This document shows positions 1 to 14,205 of a stretch of 64,000 nt of DNA, one piece after another. The stretch is from NCBI GenBank assembly GCA_021234155.1, contig JAJEKV010000056.1, positions 8,756,458 to 8,820,457 on the forward strand, read 5' to 3'. This DNA comes from Isoetes taiwanensis (taxonomy: Eukaryota; Streptophyta; Lycopodiopsida; Isoetales; Isoetaceae). Under the pieces are notes generated by a model. It worked only from the letters and a program-made list of their open reading frames with translations. It was not told the origin of the DNA and did not search any database. Within the stretch, counting starts at the first letter, position 1; the number at the start of each line of letters is the position of its first letter. The position numbers and the translations under genes are program-made.

Positions 1-449
1 ACCGACTGGTGGACTTCAAATATCTATCAAGTTCAGCTCCACCATGAAAGTGTGCCTCGCCATCCTGCCCCCGGACATAGCCGATCTTTGGGGAGATATG
101 ACTTTGATCGTGACTGTGTCAGTGGCCGCTGGTTTGACCCTTACCTCGCTCCTTGCAATCAATTCAACGGTTGATCACTTTCAGATGTGGACTCTCCCGC
201 AGCCTCCCGTGATGTCCACCGCCATGAAGCAACCTCTCATTGATGAAACTCGAACCTCTTTTCACCACGAGGAAAGTGCCACGCGATCCGTTATGCTTCA
301 ACCTCTGTCTAGATTAATGGAAGTTATCCCCTATATTCGCATCTCGACGCCGAAGATTGTGGACGTGGCACAATCACCGTCCGGAATTGTCGAAATCTTC
401 CTGACACCCTATCGTCACAGTAATAGCCACGCTTCTTCAAAAATTCAAA
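1..449 (+). other. Probable 5' flank of decayed Ty3/gypsy element
   Basis: An open frame runs through 44-463 on the plus strand, immediately before the recognisable reverse-transcriptase remains. Its composition resembles the decayed coding sequence that follows, and its position would suit the end of gag, the protease or the linker before reverse transcriptase. I see no CCHC knuckle or protease active-site motif, so the assignment rests on position only. Confidence 0.3.
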
Positions 450-3060
450 CACATTTTCACTGAGCTACGAGAGATCTTCGGGGATCAATAAAACTTTGGG
501 GAACCTACCATTCCTACTGTTCGATGCACGCCCGCCCAGCAACGGCGCACGCTCAACCTAATTACCGTGATCGCTATTACGTAGAAATTGACAAACTCTT
601 GCTGCAGGTTTGATCTATGAGGTCAAACATTCTCAATGGGTGAGCCCCATCACATATTGCACTCAAACACAATGGTAAGATCCACAGTGTGGACTACCGA
701 AAACTCAATCAAAGCACGGAAATGATCATTTTTCTACTTCCTCTCTGTACGTAATTCGTGTTCGAAGAGGCTGTCGGACATGAGATGTAATTCTTCATGA
801 TGGTTTTTCCGCTAACCGATCTCAATCAAAAGAATCCGATCAACTCAAGACTACTTTCACTACCCCGGGCACTTTTGCCTACAAGGTGGTTCCTTTGGAT
901 TATCAAACTTCCATCCACGCTTCAACGTGATTACGCTCTCGCTTTTCATGATTTTATGAAGGACAATCCTTTCTGCAAATTTTTCAAGATGACTTCTCTC
1001 GCCTACGCCCATGGCTGACCATTTGATAAATTGGAACTCGCTCTTCGTAAATGTGGGATGAGTCCCAGATTAGTCTCAATCCCGAAATGCACCTTTTGGC
1101 GCTACTTCGTGTTCTGCTAGGACATGTGGTCATTGTGCTGTATCACCACGGATTTCAAAATCAAAGGCCACCGCGGTGCTCAAGGCTCGCACCAAACAAT
1201 ACCAAGGAAACCCGCTTTCTTGCAAGGTCAATTATTACCCACTTTCATTCCTCGGACTTGCCGCCATTGCAGATCCCATTCATAAACTCACGTGATGAAT
1301 CCACTGCCCGAATTCCTGCAGCGGATGCTGCTTTCCAACAGTTAAAGCTTTTGCTTACTCAGGCCCCGGTTCTTGTTCTCCTCAATGGACAAGTCTTTTC
1401 ATGTTCATGTTCTATGTCTCTCAGATTTGCTATTGGAGCCGCTTCTTCAAGAATATGATGCGACATCGTATTAAAACCGCCAAACCGATACTGAAACTCA
1501 CTGGCTGAGCGCAACTACTCCGCCACTGCAGCCGCAGAAGCCTGGTTTAATCTTCACCCAACGCCCGCTACTATCTTTGGGCGTCGATCAAATTTTGTTG
1601 ACCACCGTGCACTTCTTCTTTATTTGATCAACAAATCCACGCCCACGGGCCGCATTGTTCGCTGTCCTCCTTTCCGCAAGCATTTGCACCTTTTGAAATT
1701 CATTGTTCACAAGGCCGCAAATCTCCCATGTTGTCCCGGATTATCTTTCACGATCTCATTACGATGATCCTCCATCGAGTCTCGTGACGCCTTTCCCCGA
1801 CGTACTAACTCTTCGTCACCTGCGAACACCTCATTGGTTTTGCTGACTTTCGCCAGTATTCCTCACAGCGCTTCCACCGTGAGGATTTCACGCCTTTCCA
1901 GCCTAAGCGCCAATCCTGTCAGCCATCAATTTCTCCGAGGTCCGACTACAATTCATGGTTGCAGGCCATCTTTACAAAAGGGTAAGGATACCATCCTTCG
2001 ACACCGTTCCTCATGAGGTCCCGGTGATATTGTTCGAAGCTCCATGTGAAGGGCCTATGGTGGTCATTTTCATGGTGATACCACGGCACGCAAAATCCTT
2101 CTTTGCCGGTTATTTTGCCCAAGCTCTTCAAAGACGCCAAGCCCACCAAGACGCGTGATGCTTGCGGGACGGCCTCCACGTCTGCGGACGCCTTCCCTTT
2201 GACGCCGGCCGCCATGCCACTTCCCTTCAAAGAAATGGGGAATGGATTTTGTGGACCTATCGATCTTCCCCGCTGCACAATTCGCGCCCGCCATTCTGGT
2301 TCTCACCGGACTATGCTACTAAATGGGCTTAAGTTTATGCGACTTCCACAACACCGGGCGTCAAAGATGTTTCCAAAGTCATCTATCAATAAATCATCAC
2401 ACGATTCGTCAGCTCTTAATGGAGCTGGTCGATCGTGGTGTCCATTTTATCAATCATATCATCAAGGAGCTGATCGATTATCTCCCGATACATCATCACA
2501 AGAGCACACCTTTACTATCCCCAAGGGAATGGTTTGGCGTAGGTAGCACCAACAAAACTCGTCACAATTTCAAGAAAAATTTGTGACGCTTTCTCGCGAC
2601 CGACCGCAAACCAAACTTCCTAGCTTACAATACTTGTTTCAAAATAGCTACTGGTCATAATTCTTTCAAATTGGTTTATGGTCAAGAAGCTCTTATGCCT
2701 TTTTGAGTACATTCTCCTAATCGCTTAAATCAAGCACGCCTATAAATCCGGGCCACGTGACTCAAAGAAAGGGTTTATCAATTGGAATATTTTAGAAGGA
2801 TGCTTATGTTCGTGGTTCTTCATGGACAACGGCTGCAAAATCTCTACATGACAAACGTGATGAAGACAAAACCAAAGAAGGAGATTTGGTTCCTTCTTTA
2901 TGATTCTCGTACAAAAAATTTTCCTCGGTAAGCTTAAGTTTCGATGGCTTTGGCCTCTTTATCAAATAGTTCAAGGGTTCAACTCAAGATTTTCCAAATT
3001 GGCCGAAGTTAGATGGAACTCCATTACCTACACCGGGTTAATGGCTTTCACAAAACATTT
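450..3060 (+). pseudogene. Decayed Ty3/gypsy pol (RT, RNase H, integrase)
   Basis: Translating across many frameshifts and stops gives Ty3/gypsy pol domains in canonical order. Reverse transcriptase: WVSPI near 640, VDYRKLNQS near 690, TTFTTPGTFAYKVVPFG near 850-900, a degenerate FQDDF near 985. RNase H: AFQQLKLLLTQAPVL near 1330, then VDHRALLYLINK and TPTGRIVR near 1600-1660. Integrase: degenerate WGMDFVD near 2240, HHHKSTP near 2500, ATGHNSFKLVYGQEALMP near 2650. The tail near 2880-2930 has GDLVLLYDSR-like sequence. There is no chromodomain, and the style recalls Tat/Athila-type plant elements, although that sub-assignment is uncertain. No single frame is open for more than about 150 codons, so this is an old dead copy. 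LTRs were not identified. Confidence 0.85.
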
Positions 3061-6000
3061 CATACCACAAAGAAGTGAAAATCAACAAAACAGATACGTA
3101 CCAAGACGCAACACAATGTATATAGTGAGACTAAAAAGGCGCATATTATATTATAGGTGGAAATTTTACAAAATGTGGGCATGTACCTTTTCCGGGCCAA
3201 GGGCACCGCCTTATATACAAAACGGGCTCAGAGCCCTATCTACTAAGTCCTAAGAAGAAAACCCTCAATCTCCGGGTTCGAGTCGAGGTGATGCGCAGGA
3301 TGTGGTAGAGGTTCTCGCTTCGTGGTCCCAAATGGGAAGGTGCAGAATCCACCTCCATCCCGCTGGTATGAGGATCGGATGTTCAAACCATCCTCGAACA
3401 CTACCTATCCATTCGTGCCACGACAGGCGTAGCCGCTGCAGGTCCGCATAATTCATTTTGGTAAGTAATCCACTCTGATGCTTAGTAGGCATCGCGCTTC
3501 GCTCAAACCAAAGAAGAGCTATGCCGAAGCCATCGATGCCTTCGCTTCACTCCTTGCCTGGCTCTATATAGCCAATCATAACTCCTTTGTCGACGCGAAT
3601 CAAATAAAAACGCTAACGCGGTTTGCAATGCAAGGCTGTTTCTAAAAGAGAATCTTTTCTCCCCGGCCAAGATATCTAGCCATGGTACCCTCCGACACAT
3701 CTTCGCTTTTAATCGATATCCCACTTCGTTTCGCCAAGATTCAATGCCATTCCTTCTTTCATACCACAACATTAATGTGTGTCCTTTGGCCATCTGTCAT
3801 CCCATCATTCTCACGCCTCATCTCCACCGCTCATTACTTCCTTGTTGTTTTGGGGACTTACTAAATTTTTGCTCTCAATCGCCTCCTTTGGCATCTTTCA
3901 CACCGCACCATCAATAAATTGTACTCTTCACTCTTTATCATGCCTCTTTCACCTCCATTTGCGCTACCACCGCTTTCCGCTCCGCCCGCCTTTGCATCAC
4001 CGTTCTTTTCTGAAGCTCTTTGCCATGGCGGCCCCAAAATTTCCTTACACTTCGCTATTGTTCTGTGGAACCGCTCTTTCGAAAGATCTTTCTTTGACTT
4101 CCACTTCTCTGCGGAAGCCCTTTGTTGGCCCGGGAATCGCAAGGGCCGCAGAACGCCAAAAACTTTACGAATTCTTCAAATGGAACTTCCGCCCAAATCC
4201 CCACTCAGTTGAAGCAGCTTCATCGCTAACATCGCCAATAGCCCGCATGGATACACCACCATGCTGGTCGATGGCACCACCTACTACCGACAAGACTGAT
4301 TTCTCGAGGTATCTGCCATTCCTTTGCAAAACCCCTTTGTTTATCTTGGTCTGCCATACAGGATCCTCGATAAAGCACGAGTTTGGTGCTCCCCGCTTAT
4401 CACGCGAAATGCATCACCGACAAATATTGACAAGCCCCATGAAATTTTGTTAAGTTTCGCGGGCTATACCTTGGGTATTCTATCAAGAACAATCTTACAT
4501 CAATAAGCCTTTCTATAATATGGTGATCACCGCCATCAGCCCCAACACCACATTGATTGGCCCTTGTTCTACCGCCTTCTCCAAGAAGTAGACCGCCTTC
4601 GCCACTTCTACCTCAAACTTCGCGGGCTACCATCTTCGCCTCATATCCGCTACTTTCTCCCACAAACTCTCATTCTCAAAAATTCCACTCAGCAGTCCCT
4701 TCCTAAGATTCCACCAAGTTGGCACTTCATGCCCTTCTTCTTCGTCATGTCACCTCAAGACACGATAACAACCGCTCTCCTCCTCCTCTACGTAAAACCA
4801 AGCACTCTAGTCCATCATGTGTCCCAAACGCCACAACAAGGCAAATACCGTGTTCCACTCCACCACAGCACCTCACAAATTACATCAGACGCCAGGATGC
4901 TCAAGTCACGTTCTAAAGTTACAAGAATCCCAAGAAGCTCTTATGAATGGGTTCAACGCCCCTCGACGCCTCGTGATGCGTTCACCGTGGATCTTCTGCC
5001 GCAGAATCGCAGACAAGTTCAAACTTTGAAGCCCAACTTCAAGCACGGCTCTCTTTACGTGCCCGCGATAGATCTCAAAAGTGCACGGATCGTAATTTGC
5101 CCTTTACTCTGCGTATCACAAATGCTCAGCCTTCATCCGTAAATTCGTGACTTATTGAGCAAAACAAGTCCAAAGCCACCCTCCTTAGTGACAAGGAGAG
5201 ATATTGCTCACTTCAACGCTTCTGTACCAGCTTTGTGATACTCCATAAAGACTCGTTCAATACCTTTACAGAGCGTGACTAAATTGCCTCTTTGACGGCT
5301 CAGCCTTCCATGCATTCTCCTTCACCACATCCTCTCCAAGATCACTACGGGAGGTTCGTAAACGTAAAACTTCTTGATGACGCGATCGGCTGCAGCCACT
5401 CAATGCTCCTGGGCAACCTCCCTCTACAAAGCACACTTCGAAAAGGGTCCGTGGACTGGCCAATTTCGGCGAAAAGGACTACGTGATCCGCGGACTAACA
5501 AAGTTTTACAAAGACGCTTATTCACCGGCCGGGATGAGGCTCGTAATTTCAAACCGGACGCTGGGTATCACAATCGCGAAGTAACCCGCCTCGTTGATTT
5601 CCTACCCTTCCTCGCTATCTCGATTATAGTGGTTGCTCACGGGCCACCTCTTTCTTTCCGGCGGTGCTGGGTCGATGGTCCTGTGGATGTCTCCATCAAG
5701 CAAGACCGCAGTATTTTCTTCGACGGGTCAACTCTCTATTGAAGACAAAAAGATGTTCACAGGCTCTTTAGTCTTTGATCTCATTCACGCTTAAGATCCG
5801 GATTTCATCACCTTCAGAGCGTTCAGCCCATGGCTTACATTTTTCATGACAACCGGGTGATAATAATGAGAGACTTCCTCGTGGATGGACTACCATTAAC
5901 TACACGTGGTGACCACCAATGGTTGCTTGGGATAATAACCCCTACCTAATCATCATGCTCGCATACACGCTTCTATCAAGAGTACATGCCCGAAGCTTGC

Positions 6001-7320
6001 ACATCATTTACTCGCAAGCTGAAGTGGCCGCGAACAAATAAGCAAGGAAGTATCCGGGACATCCCGAGGATCTTTCTCCCCATGCACAAATTTATATGCA
6101 ACACTCCTCGCCGGGTTAAGGCACCAATTACGCATTTCTCCGATAGCAAGACAGCCCCCTACAGTCGGGATAGCCTCCCCGCTAACTCTCAACTCTCGCT
6201 TATCCTCGATCGTTGGTTTTAAAGCCTGATCCGCCCTTTGTCGCTAATTCCGAGCAGTTTCAAGAACTCCACCACGGCATGGTTCCTCTCCCTATGCTTC
6301 CCCTGGTGTCTCTCCACGCCTGTGTTCCCGACTTCCGATTACGCCTCCTTTTTGACAAAGGTCATGGATGCCGGCCATGCCGTGGATGGATTCCACTGTA
6401 TCTCGACGGATCTCCTAAGTGGGATCCCCTGCTTTGTTCGCCGGGCCCCATCAGAGAGTGCCACTCTTTTGATAACAATTAATGCACTGGATCTTATATT
6501 ACACGAGCGCGGTTGGCAACGCCTCTCGCCGATGCGCCTATGGTCTTGACACCTTCTGCGCACGCCGCTTTACCTCATACTCGCGATCCTTCACCCACCT
6601 TCAAGCGTGTTTTTGTGCTGCTCTAAAATGCATCTTGCTCAGCTCCTCTAAATCGGGTACACCCCATTTTTACCGCAGAATCAATGCGTTACCGCTGCCT
6701 TCGCCTCCTTCCGTGACCGCCTCCTCATGGAATGTCACGAGTTTCTTCCGACGCCTATGCCGCCTTTGAAGACATGGTGCGATCTCGCTTTCTCATTGAT
6801 GCAGACCGCCCCTTTGGTCTCAAGCAACACTCTCCCGCTTCTTCAAACACGCTTCAGGATCTCATTGGCCAGTACATAATGGTGCCCGGCCCTCATTCCC
6901 GCGAGGGGATCACTTTCAGACTGATGGCTTCCCGCCTCGAGACACTTCCTCCTTTCTTCACCTCGGCGTCATGGTGGGAGGTTAATTCTCAGGCCTCCCG
7001 TTCAGACTATTCATGCATAATGAATTTTACCAGGGTCAAGCTCGGCGATCCACAAATACCACGGTCAGCCATCAAAGGCTCGCCAGGAAGACCAAGCGCC
7101 AGTAATTCATGCGCCAAAAGCCTCAAATTGCTGAAGATCAAGAGGCGCCAGATAAGTGGACGGCTCACACCGGGCCTGGGCTACATATCGCGATTCCAGC
7201 ACTTCAAGAGGCACCGCCAATATTCCTCGCAGAATCAGGCTCCTTCCAGAGTCGGGCAACGAGTGTCTATATTGGGCCAAAAGCTATCAGACTATATATA
7301 TGAGTGAGCCAGCTACTACG
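3061..7320 (+). other. Unidentified decayed repeat-like sequence
   Basis: About 4 kb with C-rich, coding-like composition and several plus-strand frames of 90-220 codons (for example 3779-4453, 4564-5142, 6732-7307), none with a motif I recognise. The frames interrupt each other as in the decayed pol upstream, so I infer more degraded retroelement sequence: the 3' part of the same element or a second nested one. Neither LTR ends nor a polypurine tract are evident. A short tRNA-T-arm-like string near 3281 has no matching acceptor stem. Confidence 0.4.
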
Positions 7321-10300
7321 AAGTTTTAGATGAGTTTTGAGTCTTGTCTCTTCAGTTCTCTCGACAGAGCTCATGTATGTTCATCATTGAGGCAAGGGGA
7401 AGCTTTACTTTCCCATTGTCTTTGGTTCTCGCTTTCTTCTCTTGTTCTTTTTCTTGCAAATCCTAATGCGATATAGTCCTGATTCTCCCAAGTAGGATCC
7501 AAGGTCCCATGAGGGGATGTCTTGCAGAGTTCCTAACCTGCACTCCAAACAACAAGGGTGGCGGTGAGGGGTGTGGTGGTACAAGGTCACAAAACATATC
7601 ACTAAACAATCAAGTAACTGCTTTTGATTGACCAAAAAGGGTACAAGGCTTCTTTTAAATCGTAAATCTTTTTTCAACTTTTTTTTTTGAGGTAAGGTGT
7701 TTTTGTATTCATAATTATAACTTATATATAGTCATAAAGTATACTATCAGTAGTATACTATTCAGCATAGTGTCATTTTACACATTCCTTTATGATAGGA
7801 AATGTCTACAAAAAATGTGAACAAAAAATATATAGATATAAGCATGTTACATAGTTCATCTTGCAAAATCGCATACTCGTACTCATGATCACTCTCACCA
7901 AGCTTCAGATTCTACTGCAGATCAATCATAAATCGTAAATCGGTTTCTTTAAATCTTAAATCGAGGACTGGCTGATTTCACGCTCTTTCTGGACTGCACT
8001 GGCTACCGCGTGACTAAAGCATCTATTAGAAATTGTCGCCTAATGCAGCCGTGATTATTCATGAGAGAAATCCATTTAGATGTAATCTGCGGATATCCAT
8101 AAATAAGGTTAGAAATATTTAACTAACATGAGATGCGCATAATACAAGGGAAGGTATACAACTTACTTCCATATCTCTACTTAGACAAGAGCTTCAAATA
8201 TTTGTGCATAAATCCCATCACATACAACCCACATGATATTAAATCTGCCCTCGTGGCACTCCTACTTGTCAATCCGATTAACATTATTTCTTCATGAAAT
8301 CGCGATGCCTCTAGATACTTGACCGATCGACATGTTCCTACATATCACAAAATTTAGTGCTCGAATAGCTTAAGAAAAGCAAAGCAACAACTTAAAGTAT
8401 TACATACCCTTTGATTGCTTTCTCGCTCGTCGATAACCCGTGGCAGGATTCAAGACGGAATTGCTAAAAGGGTAGGATCTTGGAATCGTGATGGTAGCAT
8501 AAAACAGCCAAAGACAAAATGGTCATTCTCAAGGATAGGTGCAAGGATATGATGCATTTTAGCTACCACAACTCCCTTCATCACTATTTCCAATGATAAT
8601 GGGTGATCCTTCACCTGGATTCACCATTTCTTTGCCGTTGGTAGTTTCTAAACCTTATATAGTTGTATGTGGATAAAAGATTTTGCTCTTCCACTGAAGG
8701 CAATGTCTCATGCAAGCACTCGATTAGATTAAGGTTAACATTAAAGACAAGGAATAAGGCAAACAAATACAAATTTTGCTACAAACTGTGTTATTAATTC
8801 CCGCCATAAAGATCCACTGCTGCTACTCATTTTAGAGTTAGTTGCACATAAAATTGCTACTGCCGATGCAACCACTTTCATTTCAGCCGCGACGCTTCTT
8901 GAATGGCGGAATGGCGTTGAATTCCATGTTTATCCTTGTCAATACTGCTGTCGATCCAAGATGTTAGTGGGCCATATTAACAATTGATCCATGACAATAA
9001 AGCATAAACCATACCTTCCTAACTTCGTTTTTCCGGTTTAGACCTGCAAACGAAAGTAAAATCTAATAAGCTACTCAAGTATAACTAAGTAAATGTAAGC
9101 TAGCAATTACCGCTTTGGTAACCGGATGTCCCCGGCCCGTTTGCACTCTCTTTTTCCAAAATTGCTGGCATCATCTTTGACTATACTTAGTAGTTGCCTT
9201 TGGCTGCAATCTCCAAGGCTTCTTCAACATCATCTAGCTCCATTGAATCGCCGCAAGTCTCAAGTAAAGAGTAACATTCTAATGTTTTGAAAGCAAGACA
9301 AAAAGAAACACGCGACCGCCAAAGAACAAGACTTTTCCTCAACTTGAACTTCAACAAAGCAAAATTGTGGATCTGCTTTCAATGTCATCACCAATATCTT
9401 CGCTTAATTTTATCTATAAACACGCCAACGTATTTCAAAAATACAAAAAAAAAGAAACCTCGAAAAGGCGAGAATTACTGCTTTCTACCTTTGTTGTCGC
9501 GAATAATAATAGCAAATACCACAAATTGATCTCTTTTTGAAAACAACCTCACCGCGGGAAAATATTGAACATTAGTGAACTCTAACTACAAATATATGCA
9601 ATCTAATGTAATCAATGTAATCGTATCGTAATCGTAATGCAATCAATCTCTATCTTCCACACTTCGTTTTTATCCAAGTAATTCCCGGTTCCAACTCGTG
9701 ACCGATTGCTTATGAGTTGTTGCACTCTCAAAGGTGATGTAGATGTGGATGGACTTCCGACATCAATAAAGCAAGAAAGATCTTTGCGCCGTGTTCAGCA
9801 ATTGATGTCCGAGAATGGTAAATGCAACCTTCCAACAACATCCTTCTTTCACCTACAACATAAGATTTTGCTATATTCAGAACTTAAGCATAGTGCACCT
9901 TAAACATGAATTGCCGAAGGTTTACCTCAGCTTTACTTCTTGCTTTCTTGATACTACCCATATCTCGTGATTGACACAATCGATCATAAGCAAATAAGAA
10001 ATGTAAACACGGACTTAATCAAGGGGAGATGTAGAGTAGATAGAAGCAAAATCAAGAAAACAACGATGCAAATCAAAACCGTAACAAATGTTAACATATA
10101 TGCAAGTCCTCGTGACAAAAATTGACAAAGATTGATCTACCGTAGGAGGAGGTATTCCTTTTAAAGGAACGTACATGTATAATAAAACATTGCAAAACAT
10201 GTAGTAAGCTTTTAAATCTTTCCTCGTCCATTAACCTTTGTTCTCATGTTCTTTAAATCCGCAAAGAAAATGAAGGATCACGATTCTTCAAAAAGAGAAA

Positions 10301-11080
10301 GAGGCGTAAATGAAAAATGATGATGAGATTGAGCATGGGGAACGGAAGTTTTGTGAATGTAAAATAATTTTGGACCAAAACGAGGGACTAATGTCACTTT
10401 ATCTAATAACATGATCACGGGCGCAGGATGCCACGGCTATCATTGGCTGTACCTAAGTTCAAAATGTTAGGGTGCTATTTCCATCTTTAAACGCTCGTGT
10501 ATTATTATCTATGGTCGTAAGATGTTACGGTAACATAAACAAAATTCTTGCAAAATTCCTTTTGTATTACAACCATTTTAATGGGGTTCTCATAGGGTGA
10601 CCTCTCATGCACTACTAGAATGTTACCCCTGCATGCATAATGTTGATGAAATGGGAAACTCGACTCATTGCATGCTTAATAAAGGCCATTCCATTATTGG
10701 TATGAACGATCTCTAAAAAAATGTAGCTACTTGATATAGCGACAGATGCAAGATGTCACCCCATTTCCATTCTAGAGTGTTAGGATTACAGCTGAATAAG
10801 AATGGTGCTCTCATACCCATGACATATACTACACTTGGATTCCTCAACAATATTATCAAGCATTTTTCTTAGGATTATCTCATTACAAGAATTTGTCCCC
10901 TAAGGCACCGTCATGCTTGTGTATTGCTATATCTGATTTAATATGCTATATCATGATCTATTCATTTATTTATCTCTAAACTCCAAGTTTATAAACAGCT
11001 TTTATTTTCATTCCCATCGTCACGTTTGGCTATGTAGATAAACGCTTCTAGCTTAAGAATTTTAAGCCGTTAAAATATTA
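7321..11080. other. AT-rich intergenic DNA, no supported gene
   Basis: Mostly AT-rich with only short open frames. Between about 8430 and 9260 the minus strand shows a few short open pieces bounded by plausible splice sites (for example donors at about 9114 and 9013), which may be relics of a decayed spliced gene. They could not be linked into a product. No tRNA, rRNA or recognisable transposon domain was seen. Confidence 0.5.
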
Positions 11081-11133
11081 GTGCTTTGTTGCGATCAAAT
11101 TATCTACGACCGAATTTGGTTTGCCTCCCAAGA

Positions 11134-11184
11134 ATGGAAACGTCCCCAATTTTCCCATATGGAAACCTCCCCAACTTTCCATGG
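11134..11184 (+). repeat. Isolated copies of the GGAAACCTCCCC repeat
   Basis: Two adjacent imperfect copies of the unit ATGGAAACCTCCCCAACTTT, the same motif that forms larger clusters at 13781-14150 and 33049-33320. The flanks show no other element feature. Confidence 0.7.
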
Positions 11185-13780
11185 AAGCTTGGGTGAATCA
11201 GAATTTTTTGAGCGGAGAGATCCCCTCCTTAATTTAATATGGACGGCAAAATTAGATTGCCCCTTTCGTGATTTCTGCATGTGAATTTCTATTTGGATTT
11301 TCAAAGTTCATTTTATGTGTTTATTTTGATGCAAAGTATTTTTATTTTGAGGATCGAACCGGAGTAAGCAAATCATTTTGGAGTTTTGCATGTTTTGCTC
11401 TTTGACTACAATCTTGCAGAATGCTTTCGTATTTTAGAGCATGCCCACTTCATCACAAAGGCTATTTATCCTTCAAAAGTAAGTTTTTCTCGTGATTCAT
11501 ATCACTTTGGTCGGCCGATTTTTTCTCGCTTTTAGATCACACCGCCTCGATTTCAACCGAAAATTTTGGTCTTTGTGTCCGCTGAGATAGAAGCTATTGA
11601 AAAGGGTATTGAAATGTTCCTCGCCTTTGTAGAAAAGCTCCTAAGTTCAGGTTTTTATAGCCAAGAAATTCCTACGAACCAGTTGAATCTTTAAAAGGAT
11701 CCTGCATATGGGTACGCAGCATTTTATGGAGATGCATGATTTCTTTTATTGGGCGAAGGTAACGACATTCTCACTACAAATGGATCTAATACATTCAAAT
11801 CCGTAAAGTATGGCGGGCTATGGTGGATTATTTATAACAAATTGTTGCTCTGGCTTTGGGCATGGGTCGACTTGGGCGATCCGGTCGCCTCTTTTTTTGT
11901 TCATATTTTACGCTTTGTATCTTGACAAGTTTTTATGGTAGCTTTATTTGAGATTGTTTCTACATCTAGTCCGCATTATTGCAACGTGATTGAAACAACA
12001 GACTAATGATAAATATTATGATTTTGCAAAGACAGCCGCATTTCCATTTCCTCAGACTTCTTCAAAATGTAAGTTCTCGCTTAATCTCTTTTATAGCTTC
12101 TTTTAAAATCGCCTTTAGCTGCCATAAGTTTATGGATTTTCCTCCTCGCGGTCACCGAAAAGCCGCGGTTGTCAAGAGTTCGTAAAAGAGTGGGCACGCT
12201 GCGAACCGGGCTCAGACTTAACCTAAATAACTCGATCTATTGAGGATTTGGTAACATCAAGGTAAGACTCTCGGCGCACCCTATACACGAAAGTTATAAA
12301 GTGAAGAACCATATCAAAACGCAGGCCTGATGCAGCTTAAAATGAGACAATGAATTGGGAATACAAGACAACCAAGAAGGCAAAGATAAAACCCTAGGAG
12401 TTGCGTGTAGCCATAGGGTTCTAAATGTTGAAAGTGTCGCCAGCTCGCTCGGAGAGTCTCACCGAGCTCCACTTATATTTAGTGCAGGTGCATGGCTTTC
12501 TCGCCTCCAATGTCGACTTGATGAGATGTCCGAGATTCAAGTTCATAAAAAATATGGTGGCCGGAAAAGTTTCAAAGATTGCATTGACCCTATTGCCGCA
12601 GATGATGAAGAGGAGATTTGGTAAAAATGAACAAGACAAGGATTATGATATTGACTTTTGAGAACTCGAATGTGCTTTTAACTCCGCTTCTAAATGATAG
12701 TATAACAATCCTCTTGCTAACGCATTAATCACATCTCAGGTCGCTTGCGTTTCCACCGCAGTAAAGATGAAGTTGGCATGTCAAGGTTTTATACTAATGT
12801 TGCAAAAGTTGAAAGATGCAATTCCACCAAGGACCTGATGCTCTTGATTCTTGATCCACCATTTTGTGACATTGCAGCAAAGGACCCTTACCGCTTGGTT
12901 GTCCCTCCTTTGGGAAAAGCATCCATATGTAAAGATAGTATTTGAAGTTTCCTAATCGCTATTCGTGGCTACTGGTCGTGAGAGACCACCATATCTTCAC
13001 AAGCAAATCCCATTTTGCGATGAAACGATCACCCTAAGATTAGACTTCAGAATTGCTACAAATACATACCACGCTGTACCTTTGATGGAATTCACTCTTG
13101 TCTATAGAGGAATGCAACTGCCTTTGGAATGCCAATGTTATAATTCTCAAATTTTATGTAGAAGTTACATTGTTATGGGGACAAACAAGGAAAGAAGTTT
13201 ACATCTTTGGTCTATTTTTGTTGATTATGGAACGTAACAAAGCACTTGAAGTAGGATATTTTCTTTTGTAGCAAATTCTCAAAGCAGCCAGTAATGATCT
13301 TAGTTGACTAATCTTCACTCTGATATATCTCTATAGGGCTTCCCATCTTCTATTAGAGGTTGTAAATCTAGCATGCATCTTCCTTATGGATCGTTTCTGC
13401 AGGATTTCTTATGTCTCAATCTTTAACTATGATTGTTTATCTATTATAGAGCATTGCCGCAAATATGTGGTGGCATGCACCTACTATATATGAATTCAAG
13501 AATGGTAAGAGATCACTATAGCTCCAATGTCCATAGAAGCAAGGTGATTAACCTCTTCAAGGGCACTTTTTCTAAAATGTACCATTTAAGCTTACAACAT
13601 CATGTACAACTCCACAGCCCATGTGCTCTTGATTTGTATATCCCAAGGAAAGGATGCATCAACCTTATATCCGCTAATTTCAAAATAATAAAGAGAGCAA
13701 CTTTAGAACGCCGAATCTTGTTGAATCTATGGGGCTTCATTCAACCATAGGAAAATCAAGGCTGATTATAAACATTCGAC
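11185..13780. other. Intergenic DNA, no supported gene
   Basis: Small open frames occur on both strands (for example 12425-12661, 12965-13237, 13433-13750) but none shows a domain, a splice context or a start context that I can support. Composition is ordinary AT-rich intergenic DNA. Confidence 0.5.
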
Positions 13781-14150
13781 GGAAACCTCCCCTAGCTCTC
13801 GAAATTGGGGAGGTTTTCATTAAAAAATATTTAAAAAATAAAGGGTCGAATTAATAAAGGCGGTGTAATTTAATATGGGCATGTTTACACAACCACCCAG
13901 GTAGCTAAAGTTAGCTAATACGGACTGTATGCATCATGGAGGGCTTTATTATCTTATGGGAACCTCCCCATTCTTTCCATGGAAACCTCCCCCTCAAGCT
14001 GTGATATGGAAACTTCCCCTCGCTTTCCGTAGTGTTTGGGGAGGTTTCCAACCTCCCCTATTTTCCAAAAATAGTTTGCCCTCGAAAGTTGGGGAGGTTT
14101 CCAGTGAAAGGGTGGGAGGTTTCCCCGAAACAGTGGGAGGTTTCCGCGGG
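13781..14150. repeat. Cluster of 22-bp GGAAACCTCCCC repeats, both orientations
   Basis: Direct copies of GGAAACCTCCCC lie at 13781 and from about 13958 onward, and inverted copies (GGGGAGGTTTCC) lie between 14038 and 14150. They meet head-to-head at 14038-14058, where GGGGAGGTT and AACCTCCCC flank a TCC spacer. Copies are imperfect and separated by 10-60 bases. The same family recurs at 11134, 33049 and 33449. The PIF/Harbinger element begins 37 bases downstream. Confidence 0.85.
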
Positions 14151-14187
14151 AAAGTTGTCGGCTTTGTTGTGCTTAACCCACACCTTA

Positions 14188-14205
14188 GGGTCCGTCACAT
14201 GTTCC
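14188..14205 (+). repeat. Left terminal inverted repeat of PIF/Harbinger
   Basis: GGGTCCGTCACATGTTCC, preceded by TTA at 14185-14187. It matches the right end with a single one-base gap. Confidence 0.88.

Noticed and set aside
3275-3300. tRNA T-arm-like CCGGGTTCGAGTC
   Set aside because: No matching acceptor, D or anticodon arm could be folded around it.
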